This document shows, piece after piece, positions 25,187-33,326 of a stretch of DNA of 48,016 bases. Both the position numbers and the translations under genes were made by a program. The notes under the pieces were generated by a model. It searched no databases. It was not told where the DNA came from and was given only the letters and a program-made list of their open reading frames with translations. Numbering within the stretch: position 1 is the first letter of the stretch; each line of letters opens with the position of its first letter. Source of the stretch: Gordonia otitidis NBRC 100426 (GTDB lineage Bacteria > Actinomycetota > Actinomycetes > Mycobacteriales > Mycobacteriaceae); contig NZ_BAFB01000098.1 of the NCBI RefSeq assembly GCF_000248075.1, positions 1-48,016 of the forward strand, in the 5' to 3' direction.

Positions 25187-26530
25187 TCAGCTGATCCTGA
25201 TCATCTTTTTGTTGACGAACTCGTCGATGCCGAAGCGCCCTAGTTCGCGGCCGAAGCCCGATCGCTTCACGCCGCCGAACGGCAGTTCGGCCCCTTCCGC
25301 GCCGACCGCGTTGACGAAGACCATGCCTGCCTCGATCTTGTCGGCGACGCGCAGCGCCTGGTCGGGATCGGTCGTGAAGACGTACGAGCCGAGACCGAAC
25401 GGGGTGTCGTTGGCGAGTTCGACAGCGGCATCCTCACCCGACACCTTGTAGACGGTCGCGATCGGACCGAACAGCTCCTGCTTGGCAACCGCAGACTCAG
25501 GGTCGACGCCGGTCAGCACACCTGGCGGGAAGTAGGCGCCCTTTCGCTCGCCCGCCGACTCGAGACTCGCCCCGGCAGCCAACACCGACTGCACCTGCTC
25601 GTCGAGTCGCTCGGCCGCGGCCACCGACGACAGCGGCCCGAGTTCTTCGGCCGCAGCCTTGACCTTCTCGGTGAACTTGACGATGAAATCGTCGTAGACG
25701 CTCTCGTCGACGATGAACCGCTTGGCCGCGTTGCACGCCTGCCCGGTGTTCTCGAATCGACCGTCGACAGCGGCGGACACAGTCGCATCGAGGTCGTCGG
25801 TGGAGAGCAGAATGAACGGATCCGACCCGCCGAGTTCCAGAACGACCTTCTTGAGGTTGCGTCCCGCGACCTCGGCGACCGCAGCCCCCGCACGTTCGGA
25901 ACCGGTCAGCGAGACACCCTGCACACGCGGGTCGGCGATGGCCTCGGCGATCTGCTCGTTGGTGGCGTAGACGTTCACGTACGCACCGGGCGGGTAACCC
26001 GCGTCGAGGAAGATCTGCTGCAGAGCCGCCGCCGACTCGGGGCACTGCGGAGCATGCTTGAGTACGATCGTGTTGCCCAGCACCAGGTTTGGTCCGGCGA
26101 ATCGCGCGACCTGGTAGTAGGGGTAGTTCCAGGGCATGATGCCCAGCAGTACACCGACAGCGCTGCGTCGGATGAACGCCGAACCCTCACCCTCGAGCAA
26201 CGTGATGGGCTCGTCGGCAAGGAACTTCTCCGCGTTGTCGGCGTAGTACTCGTAGATCGCGGCACTGAACTCGACCTCGCCGACGGACTGGTCGTACGGC
26301 TTGCCCATCTCACGGACGATGATCTTGGCGAGTTCGTCCTTACGCTCGGTGTGCAACTCGCCGACGCGACGGATCAGAGCGGCACGCTCGGCGACCGTGG
26401 ACTTCTTCGACCACGTCTGGAACGCGTCGTACGCCGCGGTGATCGCGGCGTCGACCTGTTCGTCGGTCGCGGTCGGATACTCCTTGACGACGTCGCCGGT
26501 CGCGGGGTCGACCACTTGGTACAAGCTCAT
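25187..26530 (-). CDS. gabD1: NAD(P)-dependent succinate-semialdehyde dehydrogenase-like aldehyde dehydrogenase
   Basis: A 447-residue aldehyde dehydrogenase. Family residues: MPWNYPYYQVARFAGP with the Asn of the oxyanion hole, KHAPQCPESA for NAD(P) binding, SLTGSERAG, catalytic Glu in VVLELGGSDPF (about 231) and the nucleophilic Cys in FENTGQACNAAKRF (about 265). ELFGPIATVYK and PFGGVKRSGFGRELG complete it. The GSDPF in place of GGKSP and the length near 450 fit the GabD1/SSADH subgroup (Rv0234c-like), which oxidises succinate semialdehyde. The ATG at 26530 has GGAGAG upstream. The 271-bp gap upstream to purA's end shows nothing beyond a probable promoter. Confidence 0.88.
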   Translation of the reverse strand: MSLYQVVDPATGDVVKEYPTATDEQVDAAITAAYDAFQTWSKKSTVAERAALIRRVGELHTERKDELAKIIVREMGKPYDQSVGEVEFSAAIYEYYADNAEKFLADEPITLLEGEGSAFIRRSAVGVLLGIMPWNYPYYQVARFAGPNLVLGNTIVLKHAPQCPESAAALQQIFLDAGYPPGAYVNVYATNEQIAEAIADPRVQGVSLTGSERAGAAVAEVAGRNLKKVVLELGGSDPFILLSTDDLDATVSAAVDGRFENTGQACNAAKRFIVDESVYDDFIVKFTEKVKAAAEELGPLSSVAAAERLDEQVQSVLAAGASLESAGERKGAYFPPGVLTGVDPESAVAKQELFGPIATVYKVSGEDAAVELANDTPFGLGSYVFTTDPDQALRVADKIEAGMVFVNAVGAEGAELPFGGVKRSGFGRELGRFGIDEFVNKKMIRIS

Positions 26531-26801
26531 CGGACTCTCCTCGTCTGCACGCACGGCCCGCTCGGCCGACTCCCCTACGAATGTAGTAGCCGAGGTCGCC
26601 TCACGCTGAGTGAATCGACAAGACTCGAACCGGAATGCTGCGGATTCAGCACAATCGACGGTCTGATCGGGAGGTAATTCGATGCGATACGGCCCCTCGG
26701 CGACTGATTCCGTTTAGAGAGGCGGATGCGCCCCGACAGCGACCGTCAGACGATGACCCGGCGTACCACACCCGACCGCCGGCCGCCGACGCTGACGCGA
26801 C

Positions 26802-28163
<1,362 letters not shown>

Positions 28164-28255
28164 CTACTTGCTGACCGGGCAGAACCCGCGACGACGCCCC
28201 ACACTGGCGGCTCCACCCCCCACCCTCTCGCTCGGGCACGGCTACGCTCGTCGGC

Positions 28256-28900
28256 GTGTCCCATGCAGTCATCTCGTCGGTGACCGTCGACGACGCCCGG
28301 AAGTCACCTCCGACGCGCAAGGCTGTGCGGCGGGTCGTCGACGCTGCTCTGGCCGACCGTCCGGATCGGCTCATCGTCGAACCGGGGGATTCCGCATATC
28401 CAGACGTTCTGCTCGCCGAAGTCGTCGCGACCCTGATGATCGCCGAACGACTCGACGTCGAGATCGCCTACGCACCAACGTCCGCGACCGCGGCCACGAC
28501 CCGATACGGGTTGCCACATGGACCCGCAGCGCTCGATCTCGCACGCCACGGCGACGCCCGCGAGCTGCCGCTCATCCGCGACGACGCCGCAACCGTGCTC
28601 GTCGGCACCGCGCGTCATCTCGGTGCCGACGCGAAACTGCACGGTGAGAGTTATGTCGACGATTCCCGACTCTTCGCAGGATCGGTGCGTGGCATCCGCA
28701 TCGAACCGATGCGTGAGGCTCCGGGCCTGCGCGCACGAGTCGAACGTCGGCTGCGCTCCGGCAGATGGCACATCGGTCGGGCGGCCCAGACCGGCGGCAC
28801 CAATCTCGTCGTCGAACGCGAAGGCGTCGTGACCGAGAGAATCGTGAAGCGGTCGACCTTCTACCGCCACCACGTCGACTGGAAGTTGGTATGTCCGTGA
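28256..28900 (+). CDS. Conserved hypothetical protein (Rv0358-like)
   Basis: A 214-residue soluble protein without recognised domain. Order of features: a Val/Asp-rich start, RPDRLIVEPGDSAYPDVLLAEVVATLM, a Thr/Ala-rich middle, then LLRDDAATVLVGTARHLGAD-like text and a basic tail. Neighbourhood and length match Rv0358, which sits between purA and an M50 protease gene. The GTG start has a TACGCT box 7 nt upstream and no ribosome binding site, so the transcript is probably leaderless. Its end overlaps the start of the protease gene by 10 bp, so the two are coupled and probably act together. Confidence 0.82.
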   Translation: MSHAVISSVTVDDARKSPPTRKAVRRVVDAALADRPDRLIVEPGDSAYPDVLLAEVVATLMIAERLDVEIAYAPTSATAATTRYGLPHGPAALDLARHGDARELPLIRDDAATVLVGTARHLGADAKLHGESYVDDSRLFAGSVRGIRIEPMREAPGLRARVERRLRSGRWHIGRAAQTGGTNLVVEREGVVTERIVKRSTFYRHHVDWKLVCP

Positions 28901-29760
28901 CCTCGAGTGCATGGGCCGGCGGAAGGCCCGAGCGGCCGACCACGCGTGAGATCGCACGGGCGATCCGACCGGGCTGGTTGTTCCTGGCGTTCGTCGCCGT
29001 CGCGGTAGTCGGCGGGTGGATGTGCGCTGTCTCGGCACCCGGCCGCAACGCGATGTCGATCGGCGGGACGCTGTTGCTGGTGCTCGCAGGCTGGGTGATC
29101 TCGCTGTGCCTGCACGAGTTCGGGCACGCCGTCACCGCGTTCCGATTCGGCGACCGCAACGCCGAACTGCGCGGCTATCTCACGCTCAACCCGATGCGCT
29201 ACACCCACCCGGGACTCTCCCTCGGTCTGCCGCTGCTGATCATCTTGCTCGGCGGCATCGGATTCCCCGGTGGGGCCGTCTACCTCGACGAACGCGGCAT
29301 GACCAATCGGCAGAAGACACTGGTCTCGCTTGCCGGTCCCGGGATGAACATCGTGCTCGCGGTGATCCTGCTGGTGGTGATCCGAATCGCGGCGCCCGAC
29401 GCGTTCGTCCCGCTGCACTCGGGTGTGCTGTCCGGGATGATCCTTGCGGTCGACGGCGTGAATCTGTGGGCGGCGCTGGCGATGCTGGCCTTCTTGCAGA
29501 TCACCGCCGCCGTGCTCAATCTGATCCCCATGCCGGGTTTCGACGGCTACAACGCCATCGAGCCCTACCTGTCGCAGCAGGCACGGGCGAATGCAGCGAA
29601 GATCGCGCCCTACGGGTTTCTGATCGTGTTCGCGCTGTTGTTCATCCCCCAGCTCAACGCCGCCTTCTTCGACCTCATCCGGTGGCTGTACGAGTTGTCG
29701 GGCGTTCCGTCGAATCTCGCTATCCAGGGCTGGAACGTCTTCATGTTCTGGCGCACATGA
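28891..29760 (+). CDS. Membrane M50-family (site-2 protease-like) metalloprotease
   Basis: A 289-residue integral membrane protein. The zinc motif HEFGHA is in a membrane helix (CLHEFGHAVTAFRFGDRN, about residues 74-91), and the third ligand motif is NLIPMPGFDGYNAI (about 210-223), as in M50 proteases (NxxPxPxxDG). About six helices are predicted. There is no PDZ domain, so it belongs with the short Rv0359-like group. Such enzymes cut substrates within the membrane, often in signalling; the substrate is unknown. The ATG lies inside the last codons of the upstream gene. Confidence 0.9.
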   Translation: MSVTSSAWAGGRPERPTTREIARAIRPGWLFLAFVAVAVVGGWMCAVSAPGRNAMSIGGTLLLVLAGWVISLCLHEFGHAVTAFRFGDRNAELRGYLTLNPMRYTHPGLSLGLPLLIILLGGIGFPGGAVYLDERGMTNRQKTLVSLAGPGMNIVLAVILLVVIRIAAPDAFVPLHSGVLSGMILAVDGVNLWAALAMLAFLQITAAVLNLIPMPGFDGYNAIEPYLSQQARANAAKIAPYGFLIVFALLFIPQLNAAFFDLIRWLYELSGVPSNLAIQGWNVFMFWRT

Positions 29761-29857
29761 CCGTCGACAGGGGCTGCCGAACCGCGAGGTACGCGGAGCA
29801 GAGCAGGTAACTCACGCTGCGCTCGATCAGTGGGGCATCCTGCACCGCAGTCCGTGG

Positions 29858-30235
29858 TCACGCTCCACGTACCCACGAGCGGGTGTTCACCCCGCTACCG
29901 ATGTAGCTGCCCTGACCGCAGTCGGTTGCAGCGAACCCGCTGCGGTCGGTCACCGGGCTCGTGCGGTGATAGAACACCCGAACGCCATCTCGCTCACCCG
30001 AATTGCGACCGAGTCCGACGCAGTCGAGTTCGAGGACAGCCCGGACACCTGCAGGGCAGTTGATCGATGCCCCGGCCCAGTAGCTGTAGGTTCTGCAGTC
30101 GCGTGGCGAGGCCGCCTGCGCGTCACCCGCTCCGGCGACGAGGGCTCCGCCGAGGGCAAGACCTGCGACAGCCGCTCCCGTCGCGATACGTCGAACAGTG
30201 GCGGTCGTATGAAAACGCGTGCTGTCGATGTTCAT
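29858..30235 (-). CDS. Small secreted Cys-containing protein
   Basis: A 125-residue exported protein. GAGGAG precedes the ATG. A signal peptide of about 40 residues ends GDAQA-A. The mature part has four Cys (RDCRTYSYW, INCPAG, LDCVGLG, TDCGQG), enough for two disulfides, and no long hydrophobic run. I do not recognise the family; similar small secreted proteins with even numbers of Cys are common in Gordonia and Rhodococcus. It has its own transcript between the M50 gene and czcD. Confidence 0.75.
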   Translation of the reverse strand: MNIDSTRFHTTATVRRIATGAAVAGLALGGALVAGAGDAQAASPRDCRTYSYWAGASINCPAGVRAVLELDCVGLGRNSGERDGVRVFYHRTSPVTDRSGFAATDCGQGSYIGSGVNTRSWVRGA

Positions 30236-30323
30236 GCCGTGCTCCTCATGCGGGTCGGATCGCTTACACCGACATTCGCGACATTGACGGCATTCGTTAC
30301 GTCACATCGTGCGAGAGCCGAGG

Positions 30324-31241
30324 TCACCAGCCCAGATCGTCGCGGCAACGCTTCTCGACCTGGTCAGGGTCCACCTGGATCGTCGCGTGGGTGAGCCCAT
30401 GACGGGCCAACACCTCACGCGCCCGGGGAAGCACCTCGTCATTCGGGCAGTTACTTGCCAGATGCACTGTCGCGACGTCCATCCCGGTGGTCAGCGACCA
30501 GACGTGGAGGTCGTGGACGTCGTGCACCTCGGGGATGGCGGCGAGTTCGTGTTCGAGCGCGTCGACGTCGACATGGTCGGGCGCCTGCTGGTTGAGGATG
30601 CGCAGAGCGTCGCGTGCGAGTCGCACCGCGCGGGGCACCACCCAGATGGCGATCAGGACCGCGACGACGATATCGGCATAACCCCAGCCGGTGGTCATGG
30701 TGACGATGCCGGCGATCAACACCCCTATGCTGCCGACGGCATCCGCGAGGACCTCCATGTACGCCCCCCGCACTGCGATCGACTCCTTGGAGTCGGCACG
30801 GAGGAGCAGCATCATCGCGACGTTGACCGCCAGACCGACCAACGCCACCACGATGAGTGTCAGCCCGGGGACCTCGGGGTCGGACCCGATGCGTCGGATC
30901 GCCTCGTAGAGCACGAAGATCGCCACACCGATCAGCAGGACGGCATTGGCCACGGCCGTGAACACCTCGGCGCGATGCCAGCCGAAACTCCTTGTGGCGG
31001 TAGTTGTTCCGTGTCGCGCGAGCAGCAGCGCAACGAGACCCATCAGCAGAGCGACGACGTCGGTGAGCATGTGCCCGGCGTCGGCGATCAAGGCGAGCGA
31101 GTTGACCGCGATTCCGACGACGAGTTCGACCACGAAGTACGTTCCGATCATCGCGACCGCGACGCCCATCGGCCAGATTCGACGATTCGGAGTCACGGCG
31201 GCGACACCGTGCGAGTGCGTGTGTGAATGCGAGTGACCCAT
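30324..31241 (-). CDS. czcD: Cation diffusion facilitator, Zn/Co exporter (CzcD type)
   Basis: A 305-residue CDF transporter. The His-rich start HSHSHTHSHG is a metal-binding tail. Six helices run to about residue 215. The metal site in helix 2 is ADAGHMLTD (about 55-63) and that in helix 5 is YMEVLADAVGS. A cytosolic domain of about 90 residues follows, with LHVWSLTTGMDVATVHL and HATIQVDP, giving further His/Asp ligands. The ATG at 31241 is chosen so that the His tail is the N-terminus. The promoter region holds an ArsR-type palindrome, so zinc or a related metal probably induces it. Confidence 0.92.
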   Translation of the reverse strand: MGHSHSHTHSHGVAAVTPNRRIWPMGVAVAMIGTYFVVELVVGIAVNSLALIADAGHMLTDVVALLMGLVALLLARHGTTTATRSFGWHRAEVFTAVANAVLLIGVAIFVLYEAIRRIGSDPEVPGLTLIVVALVGLAVNVAMMLLLRADSKESIAVRGAYMEVLADAVGSIGVLIAGIVTMTTGWGYADIVVAVLIAIWVVPRAVRLARDALRILNQQAPDHVDVDALEHELAAIPEVHDVHDLHVWSLTTGMDVATVHLASNCPNDEVLPRAREVLARHGLTHATIQVDPDQVEKRCRDDLGW

Positions 31242-31251
31242 GGTGCAGCCA

Positions 31252-31275
31252 ATATATGCACGAGTTCGCATATAT
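31252..31275. promoter_or_regulatory. ArsR/SmtB-type operator upstream of czcD
   Basis: ATATATGC-N8-GCATATAT, a perfect 8-bp inverted repeat, begins 10 bp before the czcD ATG. Its A/T-rich ATAT arms resemble sites of ArsR/SmtB metal sensors (NmtR, CzrA, KmtR), which leave DNA on binding Zn, Co or Ni. A TATATT -10 box on the minus strand lies inside it. No arsR gene is in the window. Confidence 0.65.
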
Positions 31276-31363
31276 GACAAGAATTAGGACCACCTAAATG
31301 CGCTGCATGGCTCCGGACCAGAGCAACGCAAAGGCGCAACTCGGTGCTATCAGCGGGTCTTCC

Positions 31364-31457
31364 GGTGCCGTCGGCGCGTTCCCCGGTGCCGTCGGCGCGT
31401 TCCCCGGTGCCGTCGGCGGGTTTCCCGGTGCCGTCGGCGGGTTTCTCGGTGCCGTCG
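31364..31457. repeat. 21-bp tandem repeat in the FUSC-czcD gap
   Basis: GGTGCCGTCGGCGCGTTCCCC and close variants repeat with exact 21-base spacing from 31364, 31385, 31406, 31427 and, in part, 31448. On the minus strand the units read as heptads ADGTGER/ADGTGKP with ADSTE at one end. No gene with good signals covers the array. Confidence 0.85.
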
Positions 31458-31487
31458 CGCGAGCTCGCCATTTCAGGGAGTCGGCGG

Positions 31488-32603
31488 TCAGCGCAGCGTC
31501 GCCTGTGCCGATGAACGCCTGAGTCCGCACACCATCAACAGGTCGATCAGCAGCGATCGCGTCTCCGCCAGCAATGCCGTCTCACTCATGCCGCTCTCCG
31601 CGACGAGCTCGGCACGCGCCTTACGCGCGATGGTGCGCAGCACGCGGGCGGCGTCTGCCGGGTCTGGTGATTCGCCTGGCTCGGCGAGCATCATTCGTCT
31701 CAACGTCTCGAACGCGTCCCCGAGGTCGTCGATGATCTCGATCAGCTCGGGACGCAGTTTCTCGCCGCGCTGTGTCATCCCGAGCGCGCGTCGCGCGATG
31801 ATCCGGAAGTTGCGCACGCCGTTGTCGATGGGGTCGGCGGTGGCGGCGATTCTCTGCAGGCGCAATCGCTGACGCCAGTGCAGCGGCGAGATGGTGCTGA
31901 TCTCCTTGCCGCCCCGCATATCCGACCGCATGGTGTTGATCGCGGCCTGCGTCCCACGAGCGCTCTCGAGCGCCGAGAACACCACGTCCGCGTCGCCGAC
32001 GCGCAGCCCGGCAGCCAGTGTCTTCGCGGCGTCGCGCATGGTGGCGAGGATGCCGGCGGCGTCGCGTCGTCCGCGTGAGGCCGGATTGGCAGGTAGCAGC
32101 GCCCCCACGATGATGCCGACGAGCCCGCCGATCAGCGCGTCGAACGCACGGTAGTAGCCGCCGGCCTGACCGGGCGGCAGAAGTGTGGCGACCAGTACTG
32201 CCGACGATGCGGCCTGCATCGGGATGAGTGGACCGTCGTCGAGGAACACCGCGGTCGCCATCGCGAGGGCCACCACCACCATGATCTGCCACGTGCCCGA
32301 GCCGATTCGGGAGATGAGCAGGTCGCCGATCAGGATGCCGATGGACACGCCGACGACCAGTTCGACTGCCCGACGCCATCGCTGTCCCAGCGACAGCCCG
32401 AGCGAGATCACGGCGGCAATCGGCGCGAAGAACGGGCGCGAGTGATGCAGCAGGTCGAGCGCGATCCACCACGCCAGACCGGCGGCGACCGAACACTGCA
32501 GGATCGGTTGGAGTGAGAGGTACAGCCGCCGGACGCGGGTACGCAAGGGACGCGGGAGCGCGTTGACCCTGGCGCTGACCCGCGCACGCAGCGTAGCGAT
32601 CAC
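31488..32603 (-). CDS. FUSC-family membrane protein (aromatic-acid exporter-like)
   Basis: A 371-residue protein. About six helices fill residues 30-180, including WWIALDLLHHSRPFFAPIAAVISLGLS, the FUSC/YccS-type motif with HH and P. The cytosolic C-terminal half is helical and charged (RRDAAGILATMRDAAKTLAAGLRVGD). Related proteins export aromatic acids or act as membrane chaperones. The GTG start at 32603 overlaps the DUF3151 gene's TGA as GTGA, so the two are coupled. The 3-hydroxybenzoate cluster 8 kb away is a possible but unproven link. Confidence 0.8.
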   Translation of the reverse strand: MIATLRARVSARVNALPRPLRTRVRRLYLSLQPILQCSVAAGLAWWIALDLLHHSRPFFAPIAAVISLGLSLGQRWRRAVELVVGVSIGILIGDLLISRIGSGTWQIMVVVALAMATAVFLDDGPLIPMQAASSAVLVATLLPPGQAGGYYRAFDALIGGLVGIIVGALLPANPASRGRRDAAGILATMRDAAKTLAAGLRVGDADVVFSALESARGTQAAINTMRSDMRGGKEISTISPLHWRQRLRLQRIAATADPIDNGVRNFRIIARRALGMTQRGEKLRPELIEIIDDLGDAFETLRRMMLAEPGESPDPADAARVLRTIARKARAELVAESGMSETALLAETRSLLIDLLMVCGLRRSSAQATLR

Positions 32604-33067
32604 ACCAGTCCGAGTTGCTCTGCCGCGGACGGGTCGCTTTCGTTCAGCAGGTCGAGGCAGCGCAGGTACTCGTCATGCTCGCCGATGACGCGAGCAGCTC
32701 GTGCCAACGCACCGACGCAGCGCAGGAACCCCTGGTTGCCCTCGTGCGCCCATGGGACCGGCCCGAAACCCTTCCATCCGTTTCGACGCAGTTGGTCGAG
32801 TCCACGGTGGTATCCGGTGCGTGCATAGGCGTAGGCCGCGATGACCGCGTTCACATCGGGTGTCTGGCCGCCTTCCGGCTGGCCGTCGGCGCTCACGCCA
32901 CCTGCCGACAACGCCGCCTCTGCCAGGTATGCCCAAGCAATCGACGCCGTGGGATGCGCTGCGGCGACCGCAGCGGGAGATGCACCGTTGAGCAGGTCCG
33001 ACTCGGACTCGTCGTCGCCCGGCAGGAGCGTCGGTTGGGGGCCCATCAAATCTCCGAAGGAAGTCAC
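32600..33067 (-). CDS. DUF3151 protein (Rv0360c-like)
   Basis: A 155-residue soluble protein of unknown function, conserved in Mycobacteriales. Diagnostic text: MTSFGDLMGPQPTLLPGD-like start, AAAHPTASIAWAYLAEAAL, then AYAYARTGYHRGLDQLRRNG and GFGPVPWAHEGNQGFLRC, a helical repeat. A 14-residue insert with Gly/Gln (SADGQPEGGQ) follows AYLAEAALSAGG and is longer than in Rv0360c. The GTG at 33067 has AGGGGA upstream; a longer in-frame reading to 33496 crosses the promoter gap and has no family match. It overlaps the FUSC gene and is divergent from the acidic membrane protein gene, as in M. tuberculosis. Confidence 0.9.
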   Translation of the reverse strand: MTSFGDLMGPQPTLLPGDDESESDLLNGASPAAVAAAHPTASIAWAYLAEAALSAGGVSADGQPEGGQTPDVNAVIAAYAYARTGYHRGLDQLRRNGWKGFGPVPWAHEGNQGFLRCVGALARAARVIGEHDEYLRCLDLLNESDPSAAEQLGLV

Positions 33068-33326
33068 TCCCCTATTCAAGCATCGAGCCCCGGCGCGGTG
33101 TCCGCTTCGGGTCTCCCGGCATATCCACAACGCAGAATGCTCGCCCGAGGCGCCCGACGACGTCGACGCGGCGGTAGTAGTCTGCGCAGAATGCACATCG
33201 CCCTGCCCAGATGCCTCTGACAATCGCGATTCGCTAGGGTGAATGGCGCACTTGGTCGTTGCACGACCCCCCATGCCGCACTGCGCGGCGGAATCCACTT
33301 GGTCGAGGAAGGATTGGTGATCGACG

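Noticed and set aside
31193-31471. Minus-strand frame with ADGT heptads as a real small gene
   Set aside because: No ribosome binding site, it overlaps the czcD operator and start, and the text after the heptads is arbitrary. Kept only as a repeat.
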